Shown piece after piece: positions 36,904 to 45,824 of a DNA stretch of 64,000 nt (the stretch's first letter is position 1; each line of letters opens with the position of its first letter). Below the pieces are notes generated by a model. The model saw nothing but the letters and a program-made list of their open reading frames with translations. It was not told where the DNA came from and made no database searches. The stretch comes from Aquimarina sp042434915 (GTDB lineage: Bacteria; Bacteroidota; Bacteroidia; Flavobacteriales; Flavobacteriaceae), in contig NZ_CP170198.1 in the NCBI RefSeq assembly GCF_042434915.1, positions 3,224,001 to 3,288,000 on the forward strand, in the 5' to 3' direction. Position numbers and translations under genes: made by a program.

Positions 36904-36915
36904 ATGTATATCCAA

Positions 36916-37917
36916 ATGAAAAAAAATTTTATCATTTTAACGCTAATTATTCTATTTTCAAGTTGCGAAAAACAAGATGATTTGGTTCTTGAGCAAAACT
37001 TATCGGTTCACCTTACAAGTCATGATTTTTATCTTGAACTCGCGTATCATCATGCTCCTATTCACTATCAGGATGTCGATCCTACTGGGTCACATGGCTT
37101 GAATGGAAAAGCAGATTATATTACTCGATATGACTTTGATGGAGATTTAAATGCTACAAATAACTGGAATAACATTTCTAATACTGACCTTAGGGCAAAT
37201 GCGGTTGGGTACTACTCTGTGGTAGAAACCAAAACCCATTATTATATAATTTATGCTTTTTTTCACCCTAGAGATTGGACCGATATTTGGTTTCTCTATA
37301 GTATTGATGAACATGAAAATGACCTAGAAGGCGTACTTACAATCGTAAAAAAAGATAATACGTCTTATGGTAAAGCTCTTGGAGCTGTAACAGTATTTCA
37401 CTCTGATTTTTATTCTTATAAGGCGCCAGATTCTGGACTTACTAATGGGAGCGAGAGTATAGATGGAACGTTAACATTGCAGAATTATGAAGGAATCAGT
37501 CGTTTTAAGACCTCTGCAGAAGCCAAAGGACATGGAATAAAAGCCCATGCCAAACAAAAGCCTGGCGGAAGTGATTATATAGTGTATTATCCTAGTAAAA
37601 CGATTAGTGAATATCCTTTGGATATAAAAGACAGAAATGTAAAATATAAATTGATGAATATTTTTGAAAATGGAGGTATGTGGGAGCAACGATTTAATAC
37701 GAACCTATTTAAGAATACCAAATCTTTTCAGAAATCCTATGGCAATGGGACTGCGAACGCACCCTGGAATTGGGATGATAAAAATGATGGAGATAAGCAA
37801 GGTTTGCTTAGCGGTGGTCTGGCGTATTATCCAGCTCATTTAGTAGATGAATATTATAACGGGCTGGGTGGTTTTGATAAAACCTATACATACAATCCTT
37901 ATCTTGGAATTGAATAA
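36916..37917 (+). CDS. Lipoprotein with Vps62/NLP-like motifs, function unknown
   Basis: The 333-residue lipoprotein is counted from ATG 36916; a start at 36904 adds four residues. The lipobox is SSC (C16). The mature domain begins LAYHHAPIHYQ, then YIIYAFFHPRDW and HENDLEG, which recall the HxxDxE segment of Vps62/DUF946 and necrosis-inducing (NPP1-type) proteins. This is a weak resemblance made by eye. The C-terminus is rich in Trp, Gly, Asn and Tyr. The gene stands alone in an accessory-looking patch between atpC and a GNAT gene and has its own terminator. Confidence 0.7.
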   Translation: MKKNFIILTLIILFSSCEKQDDLVLEQNLSVHLTSHDFYLELAYHHAPIHYQDVDPTGSHGLNGKADYITRYDFDGDLNATNNWNNISNTDLRANAVGYYSVVETKTHYYIIYAFFHPRDWTDIWFLYSIDEHENDLEGVLTIVKKDNTSYGKALGAVTVFHSDFYSYKAPDSGLTNGSESIDGTLTLQNYEGISRFKTSAEAKGHGIKAHAKQKPGGSDYIVYYPSKTISEYPLDIKDRNVKYKLMNIFENGGMWEQRFNTNLFKNTKSFQKSYGNGTANAPWNWDDKNDGDKQGLLSGGLAYYPAHLVDEYYNGLGGFDKTYTYNPYLGIE

Positions 37918-37942
37918 AGTAATCACTTTTATCTCAAAATAT

Positions 37943-37970
37943 AAAGGGTCATATTTTGACCCTTTTATTT
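37943..37970 (+). terminator. Terminator after the Vps62/NLP-like gene
   Basis: AAAGGGTCA pairs with TGACCCTTT across a short loop, followed by TATTTT. It lies 25 bases past the stop codon. Confidence 0.8.
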
Positions 37971-38028
37971 TAGTAATCCTTTGATGATATCAAGTACGTA
38001 TAAAAAAGCTTTTCGATTTTAGAACACA

Positions 38029-38571
38029 TTATCTCCAATCCCACTTAATGAGATGCCATTTAATTCCATTAGATTTATAAGTAGTTAATGTTTCAAAACC
38101 CAGAGCATCATGTGCTTTTAATGAGCGTATGTTATCAGCAGCTACTTCGGTAATTAAAAGATCGTATTTCTCGTTTAATTCTTCTCTCATTTTAGCATAT
38201 AATCCTCTAAAAACTCCTTGTTTTCGATATGCTTTGTCAATGCAGATTTGCCCCATAATAATGTAGGAAATATCACTATTCAAATGTTTGTCAATTTCTA
38301 TAAACATTGACTTAAGAATTTCAATGTCGTTCTTGAATTTTTGCGTCATACATAATGCATAACCCACTACACTATTTTGATCTTTAGCAATAATATGAGG
38401 CTCCTGATCATTCATTTTTTTTAGAATGCTGATAGTATGTTGTACAGTTACAAAGCCTTCTTTTTCTTTTTCCTCTGCCGTTACTGCGATTGGTAAGTTT
38501 TCTTGTTGAAGTTTAATAATTTGGTGTAATTCTTCAACTAAAGTTACGGTGGTATATATAATGTTTTTCAT
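38029..38571 (-). CDS. GNAT-family N-acetyltransferase
   Basis: The 180-residue protein has the GNAT acetyl-CoA loop, here in the segment KAYRKQGVFRGLY (R/Q-x-x-G-x-G/A type), and the beta-bulge strand SYIIMGQICID just before it. A C-terminal LKAHDALGFETL follows, as in many GNATs. The substrate is unknown. It is cytoplasmic. It is divergent from bioF, with about 160 bases of promoter region between them. Confidence 0.85.
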   Translation of the reverse strand: MKNIIYTTVTLVEELHQIIKLQQENLPIAVTAEEKEKEGFVTVQHTISILKKMNDQEPHIIAKDQNSVVGYALCMTQKFKNDIEILKSMFIEIDKHLNSDISYIIMGQICIDKAYRKQGVFRGLYAKMREELNEKYDLLITEVAADNIRSLKAHDALGFETLTTYKSNGIKWHLIKWDWR

Positions 38572-38618
38572 CTTAAGTATAGATAAGCCGATAGTATGTA
38601 TAAAGTTAATGCATTGTC

Positions 38619-38626
38619 TATCTTTG
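38619..38626 (+). promoter_or_regulatory. -7 promoter element for bioF-bioD-bioA
   Basis: TATCTTTG matches TAnnTTTG. No clear -33 is seen. It implies a leader of about 100 bases before the bioF TTG start. Confidence 0.45.
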
Positions 38627-38734
38627 TAAAATTATGAAACCTTAACTTTTGAAATTAATAAAAAACGAAGAATACTTAATTTTAGATATAGTTAAAAGTT
38701 TTGGATAATTTTAAAATACGTACAGAAATAACAT

Positions 38735-39922
38735 TTGAAAAATTTACCCAATAGATTACAGGCTAAGCTCGATTTACGAGATGAGAATAAATCACTTAGA
38801 AGACTTTCTGAGCGAGCAGATTTAATTGATTTTTCATCGAATGATTATATCGGTTTCGCCTCATCTAAAAATATTTTTGACCAGACACATCAATTGTTGG
38901 TAACAAGGAAAATGTATCAAAATGGCGCTACTGGTTCCCGTTTGTTATCAGGAAATCATGACTTGTATAGAGAGACAGAAGACATGCTAGCGGATTTTTA
39001 CAATGCCGAGAGTGCTTTGATTTTTAATTCTGGTTATGATGCAAATGTTGGTTTTTTTTCATCAATAGCACAGCGAGGTGATATTATTTTCTATGATGAA
39101 TTGATTCATGCTTCAATACGTGATGGTATTAAAATAAGTAATGCAAAATCATATAAGTTTGCTCATAATAATATTAGTGATTTACAAAAAAGACTACAGC
39201 AAAACAAAAGCAACAAAAAAAGTAGCGCTGAGTCTTTCGAAGTATATATTGTGACCGAGTCAGTTTTTTCAATGGATGGTGATATTCCAGATTTACAAGG
39301 CTTTGTAACTTTTTGTAAAGAAAATAACTGTCATTTGATAGTAGATGAAGCTCATGCAACAGGAGTTTTTGGAAAATACGGGGTTGGAATACTTCAAGGC
39401 TTAGGAATAGAAAACAATATATTTGCTAGGATACATACATTCGGAAAAGCTTTGGGCTGTCACGGAGCAGTCATTTTAGGCTCTAATGAGTTAAAAAAGT
39501 ATTTGATCAACTTCGCAAGAAGTTTTATTTATACCACAGGATTACCTCCACATTCGTTGGCGACTATTCAATCTGCTCATGCTGCGTTACAGACAACAGA
39601 TGCAATAGATAGGCTAACTAAAAATATTACATTTTTTAACCAGAATCTTGATGCTACAAATCTAAAATCTCGATTTATAAAAAGTAATTCTGCAATACAT
39701 TGCTGTATCATCTCGGGAAATGAACATGTTCAAAACGTAGCACGCCAAATTCAGAAAAAAGGTTTCAATGTGAAGCCTATTTTGTCTCCTACCGTCCCAG
39801 TGGGTGAAGAACGCTTACGTTTTTGTATACATGCTTATAATTCTAAAGATGAAATTACAAATGTTTTAAACTTGTTAGCTACTTTTGTTCGTGAATACGC
39901 AAAGCAAGATCATGAAAATTGA
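38735..39922 (+). CDS. bioF: 8-amino-7-oxononanoate synthase
   Basis: The 395-residue PLP enzyme condenses pimeloyl thioester with alanine in the first step of biotin ring assembly. Motifs are SNDYIGFAS near residue 38, GSRLLSGNHDLY, IVDEAHATGVFG and the PLP Lys in HTFGKALG. The start is TTG at 38735, as no ATG lies before the conserved N-terminus. It overlaps bioD by 11 bases, so the genes are coupled. Confidence 0.97.
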   Translation: MKNLPNRLQAKLDLRDENKSLRRLSERADLIDFSSNDYIGFASSKNIFDQTHQLLVTRKMYQNGATGSRLLSGNHDLYRETEDMLADFYNAESALIFNSGYDANVGFFSSIAQRGDIIFYDELIHASIRDGIKISNAKSYKFAHNNISDLQKRLQQNKSNKKSSAESFEVYIVTESVFSMDGDIPDLQGFVTFCKENNCHLIVDEAHATGVFGKYGVGILQGLGIENNIFARIHTFGKALGCHGAVILGSNELKKYLINFARSFIYTTGLPPHSLATIQSAHAALQTTDAIDRLTKNITFFNQNLDATNLKSRFIKSNSAIHCCIISGNEHVQNVARQIQKKGFNVKPILSPTVPVGEERLRFCIHAYNSKDEITNVLNLLATFVREYAKQDHEN

Positions 39923-40553
39923 AAACAATAATACACCCAAACGAATCTTTATTACAGGAATTGGTACCGAAGTAGGAAAGACTATAACATCAGCAATCGT
40001 TGTAGAGGCGCTACAAGCAGATTATTTTAAACCTATACAAGCTGGAGATTTGGCTTATGGGGATGCAGATAAAGTAAAAACACTGGTTTCTAATACAAAA
40101 TCTGTGTTTCATCCTAACAGTTATGCACTTAGAACACCTATGAGTCCGCATGCTGCTGCAGAAAAAGAAGGAATTACAATAGATAGTAAGAATATTGTTT
40201 TTCCAAATACAAAGAACGCATTAGTGGCTGAAGGAGCTGGAGGGATTCTTGTTCCACTTAATGATACACAGACAATATTGGATATTATACCCAAAGAGTA
40301 TACAGTTATTGTTGTTTCTCGTCATTATCTTGGGAGTATAAATCATACGCTAATGACCTTAAAATTACTAGAAGAGCAAGGATTTGAAGTTGCGTTGATT
40401 TTTAGTGGAGCTGCACACCCTACTACAGAAAATATTATTGAAAAGATGAGTAAGGTTAATGTTCTTGGTAGAATTGATGAAGAACCTTATTTTGATAAGC
40501 GGGTAATAGAAGAATATGCAGAGCAGTTCAAGAATAAATTAGAAGCGCTTTAG
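39912..40553 (+). CDS. bioD: Dethiobiotin synthetase
   Basis: The 213-residue ATP-dependent carboxylase is counted from ATG 39912; an upstream in-frame start adds nine residues inside bioF. The P-loop is ITGIGTEVGKT, and KPIQAGD and EGAGGILVP are family motifs. It converts 7,8-diaminononanoate to dethiobiotin. bioA follows after 26 bases. Confidence 0.97.
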   Translation: MKIENNNTPKRIFITGIGTEVGKTITSAIVVEALQADYFKPIQAGDLAYGDADKVKTLVSNTKSVFHPNSYALRTPMSPHAAAEKEGITIDSKNIVFPNTKNALVAEGAGGILVPLNDTQTILDIIPKEYTVIVVSRHYLGSINHTLMTLKLLEEQGFEVALIFSGAAHPTTENIIEKMSKVNVLGRIDEEPYFDKRVIEEYAEQFKNKLEAL

Positions 40554-40579
40554 GATAGTTAGCATTTAAAACGGAAGAA

Positions 40580-41848
40580 ATGAATTCATTAGAAGAAAGA
40601 GATAAAAAACACCTCTGGCATCCCTTAACCCAACATCAAATACATCCTGAAGCATTACCCATAGTTAAAGCAAAAGGAGCCTTGTTGTTTGATGAAAAAG
40701 GGAACTCGTATATTGATGGTATCGCCTCTTGGTATACTGCCATGTACGGGCATTGCAATGAGTATATTTTGGAGAAAGTAAAGCAACAAATGGAAACGTT
40801 AGATCAAATTGTTTTTGCAGGGTTTACTCATCCTCCAGCGATTGAACTTTCGGAAGCATTAATAGCTATTTTACCTAATAATCAAGAAAAAATTTTCTTT
40901 TCAGATAATGGATCGACTGCAAATGAAGTAGCCATTAAAATGGCTTTACAATATTTTTTCAATCGAGGTGAAAAGCGACAAACAATCATTGCTTTTGAGG
41001 ATGGTTTTCATGGCGATACATTTGGAGCTATGTCTGCTTCTGGTTTATCTGTATACAATGGACCTTTCGAAGATTTCTTTATTGATGTAAAAAGAATTGC
41101 AGTACCTAATGAACAAAATTTTTCAGAAGTTCTGGAGACGTTGAAATCTATAATATTAGAGAATAAAGTAGCAGCCTTTATATATGAACCGCTAGTGCAA
41201 GGAGCTAATGCAATGAAAATGTTTGAAGCAGCACATTTAGATCAACTTTTAAAAGTTTGTAGAGAACATGGAGTGTTGTTAATTGCGGATGAAGTAATGA
41301 CTGGTTTTGGAAAGACTGGAAAAATATTTGCTTCAGACCATATGGAGATTAAACCAGATCTTATATCCTTATCAAAGGCGTTAACTGCAGGTTTTGTACC
41401 TATGGCAATTACCAGTTGTACGCAAGCGATTTATGACGCTTTCTTAGACAATTCAATAGGTAAAGCATTTTTTCATGCACATACGTATTCTGCAAATCCA
41501 ATTGCATGCTCAGTAGCTTTAGCAGGGATCACTTTGTTGCAATCACCAGAGATCCAGAAAAGTATTACTCGTATTATTACCAACCATCATAAGTTTGATA
41601 AAAACATAAAAACGCATCCTAAAGTTCGATCTACGAGGCAGATGGGAATAATATACGCACTAGATTTAGAAATAGAAATGGATCGGTATGGTAAGCAACG
41701 GTATGAGATCTTTAATCATTTTATGAATCAAGGTATAGCACTAAGACCATTGGGTAATACTATCTATATTTTACCACCCTATATAACTACCGATGAGCAA
41801 TTAAATAAAATTTATACAAGTATTTTGGAGCTATTAGAGCGGCTTTAA
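40580..41848 (+). CDS. bioA: Adenosylmethionine-8-amino-7-oxononanoate aminotransferase
   Basis: The 422-residue class III aminotransferase makes diaminononanoate. Motifs are HLWHPLTQH at the N-terminus, FSDNGSTANEVAIKMA, FHGDTFGAMSASG, LLIADEVMTGFGKTG, and the PLP Lys in SLSKALTAG. The pathway order bioF-bioD-bioA-bioB fits the biotin pathway. It converges with the Coa1-like gene, overlapping by four bases. Confidence 0.97.
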   Translation: MNSLEERDKKHLWHPLTQHQIHPEALPIVKAKGALLFDEKGNSYIDGIASWYTAMYGHCNEYILEKVKQQMETLDQIVFAGFTHPPAIELSEALIAILPNNQEKIFFSDNGSTANEVAIKMALQYFFNRGEKRQTIIAFEDGFHGDTFGAMSASGLSVYNGPFEDFFIDVKRIAVPNEQNFSEVLETLKSIILENKVAAFIYEPLVQGANAMKMFEAAHLDQLLKVCREHGVLLIADEVMTGFGKTGKIFASDHMEIKPDLISLSKALTAGFVPMAITSCTQAIYDAFLDNSIGKAFFHAHTYSANPIACSVALAGITLLQSPEIQKSITRIITNHHKFDKNIKTHPKVRSTRQMGIIYALDLEIEMDRYGKQRYEIFNHFMNQGIALRPLGNTIYILPPYITTDEQLNKIYTSILELLERL

Positions 41849-42285
41849 AAAACCGAATTTTGTTGATCAAAACCAAGTAAATCTATTTGTTCATTTGTGT
41901 CGTCAATAATAACATAGATTTCAGAATAATTCCATTGCTCATCGTCTTTGGTTCCAACTATATAAAGTCGGGCTTTTCCCTTAGGTCCCTTAATAGGTAG
42001 GTTAATATTAGCGTCGCCCTTATTATTTTTGTAAGATAGAGAACCTTGCATAATGCCATCTGTCTCGATGGGCTCGCCTAGCTTTTTTAGTACGTAGCGG
42101 TCTTCTCTAGCCATCTTTAATCCTGTTTCATAAGGATCTGAGGAGGTCATCATTTTACCAACTCCAAAAACAATCGTTCCCAGAAATAAAAAAAATACTA
42201 CAATAATGGTCAAACATCCACCTAACGGAACTACCCACCCCCAATTTCTGGCAAACCAACTCTTATTTTGTGTCATCATGTCCAT
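41845..42285 (-). CDS. Coa1-like membrane protein (cytochrome c oxidase assembly factor family)
   Basis: The 146-residue protein has one N-terminal transmembrane helix (about 18-45) and a C-terminal soluble domain like Coa1/DUF1783. The short KLGEPIE motif and the NYSEIYVIID strand are typical. In mitochondria Coa1 assists assembly of cytochrome oxidase. The role in bacteria is not established. The start may be the ATG at 42285 or one of two just downstream. It lies within the biotin locus on the opposite strand, and I see no reason to link it to biotin. Confidence 0.75.
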   Translation of the reverse strand: MDMMTQNKSWFARNWGWVVPLGGCLTIIVVFFLFLGTIVFGVGKMMTSSDPYETGLKMAREDRYVLKKLGEPIETDGIMQGSLSYKNNKGDANINLPIKGPKGKARLYIVGTKDDEQWNYSEIYVIIDDTNEQIDLLGFDQQNSVF

Positions 42286-42319
42286 GATTTTTATAAATAC
42301 TAAATGTATGTAAGTAATA

Positions 42320-42339
42320 TTCTTAACAAACGTTAAGAA
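42320..42339. repeat. 8-bp palindrome in the Coa1/ketosynthase divergent region
   Basis: TTCTTAAC (42320-42327) and GTTAAGAA (42332-42339) with a 4-base spacer. It may be an operator for either divergent gene. Confidence 0.6.
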
Positions 42340-42359
42340 CAGATAAAAAATACTGTAGC

Positions 42360-42399
42360 TTTTGAACAGAACATCCCAATCCAGTACATTTGTTCAAAA
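42360..42399. promoter_or_regulatory. 9-bp inverted repeat spanning the ketosynthase promoter
   Basis: TTTTGAACA (42360-42368) and TGTTCAAAA (42391-42399) are perfect inverted copies with a 22-base spacer. The half-sites overlap the -33 and -7 elements and their centres are 31 bases apart, so a dimeric repressor such as BirA could bind. Confidence 0.5.
42361..42392 (+). promoter_or_regulatory. Promoter of the ketosynthase gene
   Basis: TTTG (42361-42364), then 20 bases, then TACATTTG (42385-42392), a near-consensus Bacteroidota promoter. Transcription would start near 42399, ten bases before the TTG start at 42409. Confidence 0.75.
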
Positions 42400-42408
42400 A
42401 TAGAAAAA

Positions 42409-43575
42409 TTGATCGAACCAATCTCTATAACTGGTATGGCATCTGTATCACCCTTAGGTGTGATGCAGGATGAAATTTGGCGAGCATATCTCAAAAATAA
42501 ACATCAAGGTTCAATAAGAAAATTTGAAAAATCCTTGGCTATCGTCGCAGAGCTTCCTGAGCAAGCAAAAGAAGCAATTCAAAACTTGCGTAAAAGCTCT
42601 TCGCACTATGTAGATCTAGATAATTCAGTTTTATATGGGCTCTATGCAGCCCGAGAAGCTTTTAAAATGGCAAAGTGGGATAATAATTCTCATTTTGGAA
42701 TCAACGTAGGGTCTTCTCGCGGAGCTACTGAACTTTTTGAAAAATATCATAAAGAATTTATGATTACGGGAAAATCTTCAACACTTAGTTCACCAACTAC
42801 CACGTTAGGTAACATTTCTTCATGGATCGCTCATGACTTACAAAGTCTTGGTCCAGAGATTAGTCATTCTATTACATGTTCTACAGCTTTACACTCGATG
42901 CTTAATGGAGTTGCTTGGATCCAATCTGGCTTAACCGATAAATTTTTGGTAGGGGGTAGTGAAGCACCTTTAACAGGATTCACTATTGAGCAAATGAAAG
43001 CCTTAAAAATTTATGCATCTGAAACAGATATAGCGTATCCCTGTCAGGCAATGAATTTAAACAAGAAACGCAATTCGATGTTTTTGGGAGAAGGTGCAGG
43101 GGTGATTTGTATGGAAAAAGGAGTTAAAAAAAATGCTGTGGCTTTACTTACTGGTATGGGGTATGCAACAGAAATTTTAAAACATAATATATCAATTTCT
43201 ACAGAAGCAGATTGTTTTCAGAAATCGATGAAAATGGCATTGCAGGAGATAGACCCTTCTTCAATAGATGCAATTGTTATGCATGCTCCTGGAACGATTA
43301 AAGGGGATCAATCAGAATACAATGCAATTCAAAAAGTTTTTGGTAATTCTATGCCTTTAGTTACAACCAACAAATGGAAAATTGGTCATACTTTTGGAGC
43401 TAGCGGAATTTTAAGTTTAGAATTTGCTATATTGATGCTGATAAATCAGAGATTCATTTCGATTCCCTTTATAAAATCTAACACTCAACCACGACAATTA
43501 AATAAAATTATGGTTAATGCTGTAGGTTTTGGGGGTAATGCTGTGTCTGTAATTGTTGAAAAAAATCATTCATAA
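42409..43575 (+). CDS. FabF-like beta-ketoacyl-ACP synthase in the biotin locus
   Basis: The 388-residue condensing enzyme has a complete Cys-His-His triad: C157 (ITCSTAL), H292 (MHAPGT) and H327 (KIGHTFGASG). It is somewhat shorter than FabF and lacks its exact HGTSTP motif, so it is a diverged paralogue. The start is TTG at 42409. Its place between bioA and bioB suggests it helps to make the pimeloyl precursor. The window holds no bioC or bioH, so this is inference. Confidence 0.85.
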   Translation: MIEPISITGMASVSPLGVMQDEIWRAYLKNKHQGSIRKFEKSLAIVAELPEQAKEAIQNLRKSSSHYVDLDNSVLYGLYAAREAFKMAKWDNNSHFGINVGSSRGATELFEKYHKEFMITGKSSTLSSPTTTLGNISSWIAHDLQSLGPEISHSITCSTALHSMLNGVAWIQSGLTDKFLVGGSEAPLTGFTIEQMKALKIYASETDIAYPCQAMNLNKKRNSMFLGEGAGVICMEKGVKKNAVALLTGMGYATEILKHNISISTEADCFQKSMKMALQEIDPSSIDAIVMHAPGTIKGDQSEYNAIQKVFGNSMPLVTTNKWKIGHTFGASGILSLEFAILMLINQRFISIPFIKSNTQPRQLNKIMVNAVGFGGNAVSVIVEKNHS

Positions 43576-43591
43576 TTTTAATCTTTAAATA

Positions 43592-44563
43592 GTGAAAACA
43601 AAACATATATTTTGGGGCTTTATAATAGGACTATTTTTTGTAACACATGCCCAACAAAAAATTCATGATGATTTTGAACCCCAGTTATTTGAAATTAATG
43701 GGTATAATATAAATATCGAAACCAGAGGTAGCGGGGAACCTATTGTCTTTATTGCTGGAGGACCAGGAGATTCTCATGACTATCTTCAAGGAAACTTTGG
43801 CGCATATTATAAAAATAATCAGGTGATTTTTTTTGATGGATTAGGGAGGGGGTTATCAGATGATGCCAAAAACCTTAATGAATATTCAATAGCTACCGAT
43901 GTTGAAATTTTAGAGGGTATTCGTAAGGTTTTAGATCTTGAGCAGTGGTCAATTGTAGGACATTCGTACGGTACTGTAGTCGCTCAAGCATATGCACTTA
44001 AGTATCCTAAAAAAGTATCAAAAATGGTTCTAATAAATGGATTTCATAGTGGTTTAATGTGGCAAGCCAATTGTGACAGCTACAATCGTTATGCTAGAAC
44101 ACATTTTCCATTGATATGGAAAAAAATTGACTCTTTACGTCACAAGGGATACATATCTAGAGATAGCATTTTTGCTGAAGTCTATGGGAGCCTTCCAGTA
44201 AAATATGTTTATTATCACGACACAAAATTAAAGCAACCCATGCCCAAAAAGGTTAAACGTTCTTGGAACTCTGATGTATATTATGGAATTGTTGGAGATG
44301 ATGCAGATTTTCATGTAGCAGGAAGTATGGGAGCTATTGATTTTAGAAAACAATTAGTTTTAATACAAAGTCCTACGTTGGTTATCGCAGGTCGGTATGA
44401 TGGAGTTTCTACCCCAGAATTTGCAGTGCAATATCAACAGTACATGCCGCAAGCAAGGTTTGAAATGTTTGAAGCAAGTGGGCATAATCCTTATTTGGAG
44501 GAGCCAGAGAAATTCTTTAGAATATTCGATCAATTCCTAGAAATAAAAAAACAAGAAAAATAA
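43592..44563 (+). CDS. Exported alpha/beta hydrolase (proline iminopeptidase-like)
   Basis: The 323-residue protein starts at GTG 43592 with a signal peptide (cleavage near THAQ), so it works in the periplasm. The core is an alpha/beta-hydrolase: oxyanion loop FIAGGPGD, nucleophile S125 in GHSYGT, acid in AGRYDG and His in ASGHNPYLEE. The GGPG motif is typical of proline iminopeptidases. Although it lies between the ketosynthase and bioB, export speaks against a BioH role in the cytoplasm. Cotranscription with the ketosynthase (16-base gap) is likely. Confidence 0.85.
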   Translation: MKTKHIFWGFIIGLFFVTHAQQKIHDDFEPQLFEINGYNINIETRGSGEPIVFIAGGPGDSHDYLQGNFGAYYKNNQVIFFDGLGRGLSDDAKNLNEYSIATDVEILEGIRKVLDLEQWSIVGHSYGTVVAQAYALKYPKKVSKMVLINGFHSGLMWQANCDSYNRYARTHFPLIWKKIDSLRHKGYISRDSIFAEVYGSLPVKYVYYHDTKLKQPMPKKVKRSWNSDVYYGIVGDDADFHVAGSMGAIDFRKQLVLIQSPTLVIAGRYDGVSTPEFAVQYQQYMPQARFEMFEASGHNPYLEEPEKFFRIFDQFLEIKKQEK

Positions 44564-44673
44564 TTTAAAGTTGAAATCATCAATCCCTTAAAAAACAAAT
44601 ACTGATCTTTTATTAATTTTGATAAAGTACCAAGGGATTTTACTATTTTTGAAAATTCACATACTGTTGATTT

Positions 44674-45780
44674 ATGAGCGATACAAGACACGATTGGACA
44701 TCACAAGAAATACTAGATATTTATAATAAACCTTTAATGGAGTTGCTGTATGAGGCAGCAACGATTCATCGTTTACACCATGACCCCAATACGGTACAGG
44801 TTTCAACATTACTTTCTATAAAAACCGGAGGCTGTCCCGAGGATTGCGGATACTGTCCACAAGCAGCGAGATATCATACGGATTTGGAGGGAAATGACCT
44901 TATGAGTGTACAGCAAGTAAAAGCGCAAGCATTACGAGCTAAATCTTCGGGAAGTTCAAGAGTATGCATGGGTGCTGCGTGGCGAAATGTAAAAGATGGA
45001 CCAGAATTTGAAAATGTCTTGGAAATGGTGCGAACCATCAATAAATTGGATATGGAGGTTTGTTGTACACTAGGAATGCTTACCGAAAATCAAGCACAAC
45101 GTTTGGCCGAAGCTGGTTTATACGCATACAACCATAATCTCGATACCTCTGAAGAATATTATAAAGAGGTGATTTCTACCCGTGGTTATGAAGATCGTTT
45201 ACAAACAATTGATAACGTTCGTAAGACCAATGTTACTGTTTGTAGCGGAGGTATTATTGGAATGGGAGAAGAAACCAAAGATCGTGCGGGGATGTTAGTA
45301 GCATTAACAAAGCTAAATCCTCAACCAGAATCAGTACCTATAAACGCACTAGTAGCTGTAGAGGGCACACCGCTTGAGGAACAGAAGCCAGTTTCTATTT
45401 GGGACATGATTCGTATGGTTGCAACTACACGAATAGTAATGCCAAAAACGCAAGTGCGATTATCTGCAGGAAGAACAGATATGAGTAGAGAGGGACAAGC
45501 AATGTGCTTTTTTGCTGGAGCTAATTCAATCTTTGCTGGTGATAAACTACTAACCACTCCTAATCCTGATGTAGGTGAAGATATGGAGATGTTCAAATTG
45601 TTAGGATTGAATCCACAGCAACCGTTTGTCAAAAAATCACAACCCGAAACTGTTGAGGCTAAAGATTCTGTTTTTCAAGCTAAAGGAGAGAAACCAAAGT
45701 GGTCTCGACCAAGTCATAAAATAGAACGTAATGAGCTAGCCAAGGAGAAGGGAAAAGATGTTGTACTTAATAGAGAGTAA
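44674..45780 (+). CDS. bioB: Biotin synthase
   Basis: The 368-residue radical-SAM enzyme inserts sulfur into dethiobiotin. The SAM cluster Cys triad is in GGCPEDCGYCPQ, and NHNLDTSEEYY and the [2Fe-2S] region RLSAGRTDM are present. The length and C-terminal charged extension (about 320-368) exceed those of E. coli BioB (346). The intergenic gap of 110 bases before it holds a TATTTTTG box (44644-44651), so it may have its own promoter. Confidence 0.97.
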   Translation: MSDTRHDWTSQEILDIYNKPLMELLYEAATIHRLHHDPNTVQVSTLLSIKTGGCPEDCGYCPQAARYHTDLEGNDLMSVQQVKAQALRAKSSGSSRVCMGAAWRNVKDGPEFENVLEMVRTINKLDMEVCCTLGMLTENQAQRLAEAGLYAYNHNLDTSEEYYKEVISTRGYEDRLQTIDNVRKTNVTVCSGGIIGMGEETKDRAGMLVALTKLNPQPESVPINALVAVEGTPLEEQKPVSIWDMIRMVATTRIVMPKTQVRLSAGRTDMSREGQAMCFFAGANSIFAGDKLLTTPNPDVGEDMEMFKLLGLNPQQPFVKKSQPETVEAKDSVFQAKGEKPKWSRPSHKIERNELAKEKGKDVVLNRE

Positions 45781-45824
45781 TATACTTTTACGTATTTCAT
45801 TTACATATAAAAATAGTATAGTAG

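Noticed and set aside
38627..38734. BirA operator in the bioF leader
   Set aside because: No palindrome of the TTGTAAAC/GTTTACAA type with suitable spacing was found there.
43592..44563. The exported hydrolase as BioH
   Set aside because: It has a clear signal peptide, so it would act outside the cytoplasm where pimeloyl-ACP is made.
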